From Adineta vaga (taxonomy: Eukaryota; Rotifera), in assembly GCA_021613535.1 (NCBI GenBank), contig CP075494.1, forward strand, positions 13,206,001-13,270,000: a DNA stretch of 64,000 nt, given 5' to 3'. The stretch's first letter is position 1. Each line of letters begins with the position of its first letter. Shown here piece after piece: positions 36,736 to 48,466 of the stretch. Below the pieces are notes generated by a model that did no database searches, had not been told where the DNA came from, and was given only the letters and a program-made list of their open reading frames with translations. Position numbers and translations under genes: made by a program.

Positions 36736-39134
36736 TTATTTTGATTTAGAAGTAAGATGTTCATTTTCTCGAATTACCTAAAATAAATTCATGAAAAAAA
36801 AGAAGTGTTTCAATCGAAAATAATTCCAACTAACCTCTTGAAAATCTTTTAAAACTTTCGCATATTGTCTAGCTTTTTCAACTAATTGTGTAAATTGTAT
36901 ATTCAATGTATCACGTTTCGATTTTTCTTCTTGTTGTCGTCGTTCAATTTTCAATCGACTTTGTTTGACACTTTCAGCAATACCTTCTAATTGTTTCAAA
37001 AAATATTCTTTTCCACTTGCCGATAAAATCGCTCTAGAAAGAAAATTCAATATTTCAAAATCATATCAAGATATTTTTATTTACTGTGGATAACCTTCAT
37101 TAACTGATTCAATTAACATAATTTCTTTTGTCATATAATCAATCATATCAGTAAATGTATTATATAATGTATAATTTTGTTTCGTTTGTCGATATAAAAC
37201 AGCACTTTGATTATATAATTGAAAGAATGCTTGTCGATATTGAGCTAATTCACTTGATGATGGAATATCATCGATACGACGACTAAGTGCCGAGATTTCA
37301 CGTATTTTCTTTGCCTATAGAGAAAAATCTTTCATAATAGTCCGATTTTTTATATGATTAGAAAATATTACCATAACAAGACGTTGTTTTTGTATACGAT
37401 CAGAAACTAATTGATATTGTTCTTCAATTTGTTTCATTTTTTCATTTTCTGCACTGTCTGCATTCGGTGAGGATTGTAAACGAGCTTCTAATTTGGCAAT
37501 TTCTTCTTCAAGTTGATTTCTTTCATTTTTAAGTACAGTACGTCGTTCGCTTTCCTCTTTTTTCGCCTGTTCATAAGCTGCAACCAATGCTTCAGCTCGT
37601 TCCATTGCTCTAGAAATGATTAGTTTTAGAAATAAGGAAGAAAAATTCGATTGCTTTTATACTCAGGATCGATATTTTGTGTTTGCAATTCAATTTCTTC
37701 TAATTCACTTTTTAATTCTTCATATTGTTGTTTAATCTTAATAAAAAATAAAATGAAACACAATTCAATTAACAATGAACGTAAGTAAATATTTACTGCT
37801 AATGCTGCATTTTTTGTTTGTTCTTTTTTATTTTGTGCTTGTTCAATATTAGTTTCTAATGTCTGCATTCTCTCATTTTGTTTATTCAATTGAACTTTAA
37901 ATGTACGAATGGCTAATTGTTGTTGACCACTTTCAGATGAAAGGGCTTCTTCAAGACGAGCTTTTTCCTTTTGAAAGATCGAAAACAGACATATGTATAT
38001 CAAGATTTATCGTTTCGTTTTTTACTTTTTCTTCAAAATCTTCAATAATTCCACGTAATGTATCTTGTTGTTGATTTACTAAAGAATTAACGATTTGTGT
38101 CGTAATTTTTGACTAGAATCGAGCAATAAATTATAATAATTACACAAAAGATAAATAAGATTTTACTTTTCCATCAGCCATATTTTGAATTAATGCATCC
38201 ACATCTTGTTGTGATTTTTCATTTCCACTCGTTGGATCGAGCAGTTGATGCATTTGACCAAATTCGACTAGAGTAGAATGAATTCGTTTTCGACGTTCAT
38301 CAGAATTCATCAGTCGTTTCTTTTTCTTATCCAAACAACGAAAACGACGTTTTGGTTGATGACGAATCTAAATACAATGTTTTTCTGCAAAGATTTATTC
38401 ATTCTTTCGAAACGAATCTTACTCGAATATCTTCAACATTTTCTTTCAATGGTGATGATTTTATCTAGAAGAATTCAGTTAGTTTTTGTTTTTTTTCTAT
38501 AATATTCATTTCTTCGAAATGTTTCTACTTCTTCGATTGATTCACCAAATTGTTTATCATATTGATTTAAAGTATATGCACGATTGAAATCACCCATTTC
38601 AGCACGTCGTTCAAATACTTTTTTCACAAGCCATTGAACAACAGGAAATATATGTATAAAATCACCACCTTGAATTTGATGAGGCTCGATTGTATGTGGA
38701 TATTTCATACGCGACAATACAAGAACAATACGTTCTGTCAATTCTCTAATTAAACAAGACAAATATTCAATCGAAAAGTAATCGTAATTCTATACATTTT
38801 TTGACCGAGGATAGCATTTTCTTGATAGAGTATATCTATATCAACAGCAAAATTACATGCTTGAATGCTCCAAGCAAGACCTCCGACCACCTGTGAATGA
38901 ATCATTAAGAACAATAGAGGAGCCTAACGAAAGCAATTACTTTATCAAAGTCGGATAAACCTTTGATGCGCACTCGAAAATATCCAGCAGCTAATAACAA
39001 TTCCATTGTCTCGTCGCATTTTGTTTTTTGTTCAGGGTCTTCACGTACATCGAACTAATAAGAAGAATAAATATTTGAAAATGAAAATGTCCTTTAACCA
39101 TTCAATAAAACACCACCTTTCCTAACATTGCCAT
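36736..39134 (-). CDS. CCDC93: CCDC93, CCC/Commander complex subunit
   Basis: Multi-exon gene from ATG 39134-39132 (MAMLGK) to TAA 36738-36736. Exon 2 encodes [18 protein letters not shown]. The next exons encode the conserved N-terminal core, including [18 protein letters not shown] and [12 protein letters not shown] (38475-38762), which is diagnostic of CCDC93. The remaining two-thirds is coiled coil across at least seven short exons, ending with [13 protein letters not shown] and a short Ser/Lys tail. CCDC93 works with CCDC22 and COMMD proteins in the Commander complex, which recycles integrins and other cargo from endosomes to the cell surface. Order and length agree with animal orthologues. 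Introns are mostly 45-75 bp. Confidence 0.88.
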
Positions 39135-39695
39135 TTTAACGAAAAGTGCACAATGATCGTTTCGAAGCTCTTCTTCTTCTTTTTTTTTTTGTTTTATTCT
39201 TGTAGGTTAAACGATGGTTGAAGAAAGAATTCTTATCATTTGAATAAAGAACAATAATATTATCTTTCACAATTTATCTCTTTTCTTTCTTTCTAACTGA
39301 GTGCAATCAATCCTTTTTCTTTTTTGCTTTAGAGATAGTAGTGACATTGTTCTGTTGTTTGGATCCGAGTTCATAAGCAATTAATTAGTTATACATACAA
39401 AATAAAGAATACATCTATTATTTGACCTTATACGTCTTGATGAATGTAAACTGTGTTTATTCATTATAACACGATCGTCTCGCCATCCATCGCTATGTAT
39501 GCGTCTGGTGCCCTCCTCTTTCTCACTTAAGGTATACTCTCACCCTTTATGTCTGTACAATATAAAAAGAGAACGAAGAACACTCCATGTCCAGACATAT
39601 AATGGACGGTCCGTGTGTCGTGATCTTGAGTCAGTCACAAAATGTGCTCGTTATTATGACTAATATATGATCAATTAAAATTATTCATTCGTTCA
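39135..39695. other. Divergent spacer between CCDC93 and the bZIP gene
   Basis: About 560 bp, AT-rich and T-rich near 39180. No gene is seen. It should contain the promoters of both divergent genes. Confidence 0.4.
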
Positions 39696-40256
39696 ATGTT
39701 CTCCACATCGGTTGCGATCAACAACCACCTTCACTATGATACTTCATCGTCGTCGTCGTCGTCGTCGTCGTCATCATCCTCCTCTTCATCATTATCATCA
39801 TCACCGTCCTCATGTTCTAGTTTCAATATTTCTGAAGAAGAATTGATTTTATTCAACGATAAATCTAGTTCACAACTAGCTGAATTACCAATAAATTATT
39901 CTATCACACAATTAAACAAGAATTTAGCTACAAAACGATCATCTATTAAAACACATATGTTTGATCACGTATTAGAATCCAAATTAACACAATTAACTCA
40001 TGAAAATGAAATTTTACGAGCAAAAATCGATATGTTAACAAGAAAATTTGGTCAATTGAATAGTCAAGAAGATGAACAATTATTACAAAATGAATTAAAA
40101 TCAGTCGAACAGCCAACTGTTTCAAGTATTCCCGATCAATCATCAAAACAGATACATCACACTGATAACAATTCAACAGTAATGCTCAAAGAACATTTAT
40201 CTTCAATGCCAGTTAAATGGCGTTTTAAAGCGTCCAGCGTAACAGCCGATTTTTAA
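39696..40256 (+). CDS. NFIL3/PAR-like leucine-zipper protein with eroded basic region
   Basis: A single exon of 186 residues. A poly-Ser tract (about residues 17-45, encoded by a TCG/TCA microsatellite) is followed by NLATKRSSIKTHMFDHVLES (residues about 76-95), then LTQLTHENEILRAKIDMLTRKF. The zipper lines up with the NFIL3/vrille type (VLENKL..L..ENATLKAEL). The basic region keeps the Asn, Ala, Lys-Arg and Ser positions, but the invariant Arg of the N-x7-R signature is Ser here. If correct, the protein can dimerise but may bind DNA poorly, acting as a modulator of circadian/PAR-type bZIPs. Assignment rests on motif alignment by eye. Confidence 0.55.
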   Translation: MFSTSVAINNHLHYDTSSSSSSSSSSSSSSSSLSSSPSSCSSFNISEEELILFNDKSSSQLAELPINYSITQLNKNLATKRSSIKTHMFDHVLESKLTQLTHENEILRAKIDMLTRKFGQLNSQEDEQLLQNELKSVEQPTVSSIPDQSSKQIHHTDNNSTVMLKEHLSSMPVKWRFKASSVTADF

Positions 40257-43183
40257 TTTCATTTTCAATAAAGAATAATATGACACAGAAATTTTCACTA
40301 AAGGTGCTTAAGTTTATATTCGTACAAACTTAACAATAGAGATCTTATTTTATTTATCAATACAGATGCAGTTTTATAGGTAGTTCATCACGGAATGAAC
40401 TATTGTAAACTTGCTTTATTTTTGTTCTCTTTCGTATCACTTACTATACTTACTATATTTAACGTGAAATCATCCGTGAATAATATGAACATAGGTGAAG
40501 ATGAATTTTTATTCGGTCTGGATAAAATTTAAATCATTGTAAAATTAAAATGTATTATTATTCTTATGCAATATTTAATTTTATTTCTCAACCCATATGA
40601 ATTAACCATATCTTCTCTTTAGTAAGAACATCTCATTTAGCAAAGAGATTCAATCGTAATTTATAATAAGTGAAGAAATTTTAGAGTGACTAGATAAGAA
40701 TATGGCTCCCTCTTTAACATAGTTTAGAATCTATACGTTCAAAGTATAACGAAATTTTTTGACTTCCAAAGGTGGGTTTTATCGTATCGTATCGTATATT
40801 GCATAATGTTCAAAATAGTATAATCGTAGTGTGATTCGATTCGGTCATTTTTACCCTTAGCTACCGTTTTAAAAGGTAAAGTAAATAAGATCGTCGATCG
40901 ATGGGTGAGAATGTATTTAGTTTAGCGTGATACACGAGCAAGTGATTTTGAGAGTTCATGATGACTATATTCATACGTTTTCTCTACAGAATATACAATG
41001 ATATAATGCCTGAAAAATGATTTTACACAAAAAAAAGATAGATATAGTGATCTCATGAAACCATGCAATCTATTCGCAACAAGATTTCGAAATAAATAAT
41101 AAGATTACATGAAGTGTCGGCCTCTGTTGTCCGATTTTTTTGTCTATACGCTATGTGACTATGTGAAGATGTTGTAAAATGTTGATTGAACGTCAATGTA
41201 CGAAAGGATATAATAATTTTGAAAAAACATGATGTACTTGCGTAATTTAAAACACCATCTTTGAATAAAAACATTACCGTAGTCAAATCATGTGTATATT
41301 TTTCTCAAAAATAATCACGAACATAATTTTTAAGCTTTGAATTTAGATCTTTGAAAAATTCAAATACTAATTATTCTGACCATAAAAATTCGTTTTGAGT
41401 GAGTTACACAAGGAGTTTACGATGCATTTTCTTATATAAGATATATACTTTTTAACTACTATATGACGAACTATTTTGTGAAATAAATCTTCATCGTATA
41501 CGTAAATCAAATGACATTTTTTACATATCTCGCCTTCATATATTCTTTGTATATTTCTTGTTCACGTCAATCTCCTCATTCGTCATGTTATTTTCACGCC
41601 TTTTTCTTTCCCGTTTTGATTGATGAATGCCAGTAATATACATATATTGTCTATGTTTTTCTCCTTTTCTTCATCATATCATTCCATCCAACCAAATATA
41701 TATAAACATCTAATACAAACATTCCAAACGAATATCTTTGAAATAAATGATGATATTGAATATTTTACATAATAAGTTCGACTCAATGAACTAAAAAGAA
41801 TGCATTGGCATATCTTTCATAGACTGAAAAATTTACGAAATATAAATACGGTTCTCAAACAACAACTGTGTTAATTTCATAAAGATTTCTGTATTTCAAC
41901 TTTGAATAGTTGTTCAATTCGGTTCTATCTTGAAGGCTATACGTAATAGACAGACTATAAACAACCAAATAGGTTCTGATGATAGATATTTCATATCATG
42001 GAAATATAACAAAACAAAAAAGAAACAAGACTTTAGAAGGATAAAATGTCGCATAAGCGCTTTTCCTTTGTCCTAAGTATTTTTTCATCTGTTATTCTCA
42101 TCGTATCCAGTTATTCTAGCTGTCATTACTACGACATAAAATTAATAAGTTTCTTTCAAGACGAACGACCTAGATCTAAATATCTATACTTTTCTGAGAG
42201 AAAAGAGTCTGTCTATAGAATGATAAATGCGTTGTTCATTGTCTGATGATATGAACAAAGATTTCTCACTTTGAAAGAGTAAATAGCGTGACAAGATGTT
42301 CGCACTTTTTTATTTCAATTTTATGATTTTTCAATCATTAAATCTCTTTCGATCAATCAGTCTCTCTGCTACTTGTCACTTTTTATTCTTGTTTTACTCA
42401 TGATGAATAAAAGAAAGCAGAAAAGAAGATATAGCCGAATAGGGAATGACTTCAAACGTTGCATTTGTAACATCCTCCCCGATCAATGGATGTCGTAAAC
42501 CCGTCAACTTGAAATCAATAAACGTACATATGTGTCGGTATGAATTCTTCTCTGATTACATTAGCACGCGTATACACTCATTTCTTTCCCTTGAGATGCC
42601 TAATGACTTGAAGAGTCAGATTGATTGAGTACAGCGAAAGACATTGTATAAGATCACCACAACGAAAAAGAAGAAGAAGAAGAAAAAGAAAAAGGAAAGA
42701 TTCAAATCATCAGTCAAGTGTAAACTAGAACAATCAATGATACTTCTGTTATTCTTCATTTCTTTCGTCGTTTTCTTTTGCTTTCTATTGCTACTGTTGT
42801 TATTGTTTAATGATATAAAACCTACGAAGTATTATCTGGACGAATCAGAAACGAGTGATGTTCTCTTTCGGACCATTCAGCAATGCGGATAATAATTTCT
42901 TCTTCGTCTTTTCTCTCCTCTCTTCTTCTTCTTCTTCTTTCTCTCTCTCTCTTTCTCTATCTCTATTTCCTCATACGAAGGCGGCAAGCGAGTGATGACA
43001 GGCATCCCATGTTGAATCTATTGAAAGATCAAACGAGAAAGTAGAGAGACAGATAGATAGACAAAAAAGAGAAAAAGAAACGTTTCCGTCATCTTTCAAC
43101 AAAATATCAGTCGTGTGATCGAGTAGAGTGTAGAGATTATTTCAGAATATCTATAAAAAAAAAAGACGCCCGAACGACGAGCA
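40257..43183. other. 2.9-kb gene-free region upstream of Hox2
   Basis: The longest stretch without a supported gene. Short frames occur (for example a 66-codon frame at 42046 with a hydrophobic start), but none has family motifs. A small TATCG-type tandem repeat lies near 40784-40800, A-rich GAAGAA runs near 42662-42695, and a CT-rich tract at 42900-42960. It probably holds cis-regulatory DNA for Hox2, but no specific element can be named. Confidence 0.45.
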
Positions 43184-45274
43184 ATGGCAAATGCTCAAGC
43201 AACTGTTAGTACATCGAAATATGACGATCATCTGGACGATTATTTTACTCGACCAAGTGAAGATGATTTTCAACAACAACCATTTATCTATCCTGAACAA
43301 CAAAAATCTAAGGCAACAACAACGAAGAGCAAACCAAGAAAAAATAAACGATCAGGTAGAGATTTTTCTATTAACTAATTGATTTTTATCGATATTCATT
43401 GATCCAGAAAAAGATTTTCAATCAAAAAAAGATAAACATTCAGCTATATCATACATTAACTGATTAAAAAGAGGAAAACGAAGACTTTAAACATGATGAA
43501 TTCTCTTCTCTTCTCTTTTCTTCTCTGATGAACCTTCCATTGATCAACTAGAGAAAAACAATTAGCGAGTTATCCATTTGTTAAACTCATCTCACACTTA
43601 TTTTTTGACCTTTTTTTAATGCTTCGATCGAACTATTGCAATATCTTGTCATTTCTTGTACGATAGATATACATATACACACATTCTCTTCCGCCTGTCG
43701 ACACCCTTCAAACAAAAGCCTAAGAGTATAGTACTAGTTTGAATATACATATATATATATACATACACGAGACAAACAGTTGTGTTTACTTTTGACCATA
43801 AACTACATATATAGATATCTTCATGGCAATTGATTGATACTGTCCGGCTGTTCGAATGTGTCAATCGATTTCGAAGAATGTTCTCTTTTTATATTTAGAT
43901 AATCCACATGCACCTAAGCGTATTCGAACAGCTTATACAAATAAACAATTATTAGAATTAGAAAAAGAATTTCATTATTCAAAATATCTCTGTCGACCAA
44001 GACGTGTAGAAATAGCATCAACACTTTTACTTACCGAACGACAAGTCAAGGTAAAAGAAATTTTTATATTATCGTTTGTTGTTCAAGCTTCTTCGTCTTC
44101 TGTTTAGGTCTGGTTTCAAAATCGGTAAACTATTTATTCTTTTCTATTCTATTCTATTTTCTATATATTTTTTTCTCTTTCTCTCCATTTCTATTGGTTA
44201 GTCGAATGAAATATAAGAGACAATTAATGCTACAAGATCCGAAGTTAGCAGAAGAATTTGAAGCAAATGAAATGCATGAAGATGATACAAGTGCGGATGA
44301 AGCAGATGCTTCTAGTCCAAAGACGATGGAGCGTATAATTCGACCAAAACGTAAAACAAAAATAAAAGAAAGTAAATGTACATCACATTCATGTAGTTCA
44401 ATCAAAAATGATCAATGGTTATTTGATCAACAAGAAGGAGATTCATCAAAAATGCTCGAAAAAGTACAAATGATCTGCAATAAAATTCAAATATTAATTT
44501 CTTCTTTTTTGTTTTTTTTAGATAAATCCAATTGAAAAACTTGATTCATTACCCGATCAACATATTCAAGCATGTTCAACATCACCAAAAATAGCTAAAC
44601 TCGAGCAAACTTCACCTATTCGCACTGATGATTGGACAAATCCACTACAACAATCCTCAACTATGATAACACCACCACCAACAATGACTACAACTTCAAG
44701 TTGTGATACAATCAATTGTTCATGCTGTGATTATGATGGACAATTTTACCCACCAACATCATCAACATCATCATCGGCTGCATCCTATAATACTCACTAT
44801 TATTCATCTCAACAACAGCAACAACAACAACAAACACCATCTCAACATATGACAGTAAATGTACCTGTTGTGGCTAATTTTCAAGTTAATGTTAATACAA
44901 CACATCCTGGCTATCCATTGGCTAATTCAAATAATAACCATCATCATCATCATTATAATGTTTCAAGAAAACAAAACATGTATCAGCAACAACAACAGCA
45001 ATCGCAACAGCAACAGCAACCCATGCCTTCATCATACTATCGAACTGGTTATTCTTCTGCAATGAAATACAATCAACAATCATCACCATCGATTTATCAT
45101 CAATCACAACAATATTCCGCACCTTCTCAAACGTTTATGGAAAATTCGACTCATTTTCCAATGACATCCTCCTCCTATCATCATGATTTTGTATATGGTC
45201 ATCGTCAACATCCTTCACTAGGATACAACTCTTTTAATCAACACACAAATGGACATATTTATCATCAGCTATAA
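43184..45274 (+). CDS. Hox2/proboscipedia-type homeobox protein
   Basis: Five exons (43184-43355, 43899-44050, 44108-44124, 44202-44463, 44522-45274) join in frame to give 451 residues. The homeodomain begins [20 protein letters not shown] and continues [28 protein letters not shown] and RMKYKRQ. The [30 protein letters not shown] pattern is that of Hox2 (HoxA2/B2, proboscipedia). The homeobox is cut by two introns, leaving a 17-nt microexon (44108-44124) for VWFQN plus part of R. The C-terminal 250 residues are Ser, Gln and His-rich activation-type sequence. A Hox2 hexapeptide is not obvious in exon 1. This is a transcription factor of anterior patterning. Confidence 0.88.
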
Positions 45275-45598
45275 GAATAAAAACAATTTAAAAAAAAAGA
45301 ACAACTTATGATTATTTTCTTTCTTTTTTTTTCCTTGATATAAAAATAAATTCTGTGTGCGTGTGTGTGTGTGTACGTGTGTTTCAATTTCAAGAAAAGA
45401 AATTCAAATGTTCTGTTTTTCTTCACTTATCAGATATTAATACAAACATTGAATTTAATGAAATTATTTTGAAAGTTGTCTTCTGTCTGTCTGCTAGTGA
45501 CATTCAACAATGATTGGTCGTATGTTTATTCAAATCATGAGTTCATATGATTCATCTATTGAGGTTCTTTCTCTCAATGTTCCATTCTTATATAGGTT

Positions 45599-46928
45599 AT
45601 GTCAATTGTCAAAATGGCTGAACAAGATCAAGAATTAATATCATCAAACGATATATTAACTACAATTTATGATGTTAATCGAGCAATATTTCGTCATTTA
45701 TCAATCTATTCAATCGATTCATGCTCTTTAGTTTGTCAATCATGGGCACATCTAGCTCGTTTAATCAAAGCACAACGTCATACGATTCATGCTTTATCTT
45801 ATCCACGAAATCCACTTTCATCAGCAATAGAATTTCCCTATCTTCGATCTGATTTCGATACATATCTATCATCATTTATACATGATCATCTTTGGTCAAT
45901 TCCATATTTAGCTTTTGTGGTTGTTACCAATAATTTAGAAAAGAAAGGTTTTCAATCATTATCATCAACAACAGACACACCATCTCCAGCAAAATATCCA
46001 AAACGTTTTCGTTCAGAAACATCAACATCTAATCGAACAGAACGTTGTGATATTTTAAAACCATTAACTGATCATTTAAATAAATCATGTCAAATTCTTG
46101 TGATAGTTTCGGATGCTATCGTAGCATCAAATGAAGAAAATCAAACCAATGAAATTGAACAAGGTACATAAATATCGACATATTTTCAATAATAGGAATA
46201 AACTTCTTCTCCTTTTTTTCAATATTTTAGACGAAGCTATAGGTATACTTCTGCTTCCTAGATTTCCATCGAATATTATGGGCATCTATCCATTTGAAAT
46301 TTCAAGTAAAACACGAATGTCCGATAATATGTCTCGTTCAGATTTACATCAATATCTTGGTGGTATACCCGATGATATACCTATTCGTTGTGTGATATTT
46401 TTCTCTTCATCACCTCTGTCTCAAACTGTAAATTGTATAAAGAAATTACTTGAATATTATTCGTCTGACGTAGCTATTATTGGAGGTTATATTAAAAGAA
46501 GTCGTTACAATGATCGACAAACGAACGAACGAAAACATTCATCGAATAATCCTTGTGGTATTGTTCTCACTGGTAATAGAAATCATTTAAATATTCGACA
46601 AATTCTATTAAATAATCATATTCAAACACGTGAAGCAATCAGAGAAAAATTAAAAGAATTAAAATCAGTTGAAAATCAACAGTGTTCTCATTCATTTGCA
46701 ATACAAGTTAGTTGTGTAGCACGTGGATTGGATTTTTATAATCAAGAATCCAATGTTGAATGTTCAGAATTTCGAAATTTATTTCCCAAGACACCATTAA
46801 TTGGAATTTTTGGTGATGGAGAACTGGGACATAATTATTTATCAAATGAAGATTCAAAACCATCATCATTCAACGATATATCTCATAGTTATTCGACAGT
46901 TTTTTCACTTATTTCCATTCGTTTGTAA
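45599..46928 (+). CDS. FBXO22: F-box only protein 22 (FIST-type)
   Basis: Two exons (45599-46163, 46231-46928) give 420 residues. The N-terminus carries an F-box (VNRAIFRHLSIYSIDSCSLVCQSW, in which Leu/Trp positions fit). The rest is the FIST_N/FIST_C-like sensory region. Diagnostic pieces are VSCVARGLDFYNQ, FRNLFPKTPLIGIFGDGELG and the end HSYSTVFSLI, which match FBXO22 in order. FBXO22 is the substrate receptor of an SCF ubiquitin ligase acting on KDM4, p53 and BACH1 in vertebrates; targets here are unknown. Either ATG 45599 or ATG 45614 may start the protein. An acceptor-like TATATAG directly precedes the first one, so a 5' UTR intron or trans-splicing is possible. Confidence 0.85.
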
Positions 46929-47043
46929 AAAAAAGACAACTTTTTCTTTTTGTATGTACATTTGAATAGATTTATTTCTGATAGTTTATTTTGAGAAAAA
47001 TGAAATAGAGACTTCTTTCACTTTATATACAGAATAGAATCGA

Positions 47044-48254
47044 CTAGTAAAATTGTCGATTTGGTGGATAAGAATGTGGTCGATATTGCTGTTGAGGAGG
47101 AACGAACTGTGGTTGGGGAGGCGGTGGTGGTGGAGGTGGATGCCCATATCCTTGTGGACGAAATCCCATATCAAATATTGGTGGTGGTGCCATTCCTGGT
47201 ACATTCATTGGTGGAAAAGCCATTAGTGGTGGAGGACCTTGTGGTCCTGGTTGTTGTTGCTGTTGCTGCTGTTGAGGATCCACAACAAGACCAGGAAATG
47301 AATTCGTTGGTGGATGTGGCGACGGTAGTAATTGAAGAGGAGATTCTAGACGTGTTTGTAGCGGTTGAGGTTGTTCATGACGTCGCTTGACATGTGCTTG
47401 AAGATCACGTTGTGATGTATATCCTCGTAGACAAGCATCTTGTGAATGAGGATGTGAACCATGATGACAAAGAATAAGATTTTTTGCTTCGATTTTCTCA
47501 ACATCTGTAATCGCATCATTACATCTTTTCAAATCAAACAAAAATAAGTAATAAATCAGAAAAGATATGAAATAATCGGTTTACTTTGGACAATTACGAC
47601 GACCATTTTTACATTCATTGGCACATTGTAAACAAAAAGCTGCATGTTTACATGGCAACTATAAATGAGAATAAAAGAAAAATTCCTATCAGTTTTATAA
47701 ATATATGATCATACCAATCTTCCAACAAGTAATACTGGATATCGACAATTAAGACAACAGAATGCTTTTGTTTCTTTAATTCTTCTTCCGACATGATTCA
47801 CCTTGAAAAATGAAAACGACAGAAATTCAAATTTATGTTTCAGTAAAAGAACTATATGGAAATTACTCGAAAATCCCATCGAACACTGTTCGGTTGTTTT
47901 ACCGATGAACTTCCTCGAGAACTTCGATCACTTGCACTGGCATCATCATCATCGTCATCATCATCATCCATACTTCTATTACCATCGTCATGATCATGAT
48001 CTAGAATGAAAAAAAAAACATTTAGAATTTTCCAATCATTTAAAGTAATAATATAGACCACTGCTTGATGATGATGATTCACGATCTCCACTTCTTGAAC
48101 GTGAATTTCTTCGAGTTTTTTGTCGATTATTATCACGAGAATTCCGTTCATTGGATGGTGATCTTCTCCGAGTTTTTTGTGCTTGTTGTTGTTGTTGTTG
48201 CTGTTGCTGTTGCTGCTGCTGTGGTACGAAAGTATTCGTTTCAATAGGTCCCAT
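47044..48254 (-). CDS. CBLL1: CBLL1/Hakai E3 ubiquitin ligase
   Basis: Exons on the minus strand run from ATG 48254-48252 (MGPIETNTF, then poly-Gln and an RS/acidic region) to TAG 47046-47044. The RING finger reads CCLNCRYPVLLVGRL, LPCKHAAFCLQC, then CKNGRRNCPKC. It is followed by the atypical pTyr-binding (HYB) zinc region with CLRGYTSQRDLQAHVKRRH. The C-terminus is a long Pro/Gln tail with poly-Pro. This RING-HYB-Pro layout is specific to Hakai, which is both an E-cadherin ubiquitin ligase and a structural member of the m6A mRNA methylation complex. It is convergent with FBXO22; only about 115 bp separates the stops. Confidence 0.85.
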
Positions 48255-48466
48255 GGTATTTCAATTATAAAAATGGTATGACACAAGAAATTATACTAGA
48301 CTAGACTAGACTAGATTCTATTCTATCTTTCTTCTCATTGGTTACTTTTTCAGCCATAGAAAAATTTACTGACCTCTGTTTGAACTCTGTTCTATTCGTT
48401 CGATTAAACTCTTGTTCACACAAATACATTAACGCTCATTAAAAATTACTTGTCTTCATAATCAAC

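Noticed and set aside
42046-42246. A 66-codon frame with a signal-peptide-like start
   Set aside because: There is no homology signal, no cleavage-product pattern such as dibasic neuropeptide sites, and no splice context. It is probably chance in AT-rich DNA.
47061-47390. A 109-codon plus-strand frame rich in Val and Glu
   Set aside because: It is the antisense shadow of the Pro/Gln-rich tail of CBLL1.
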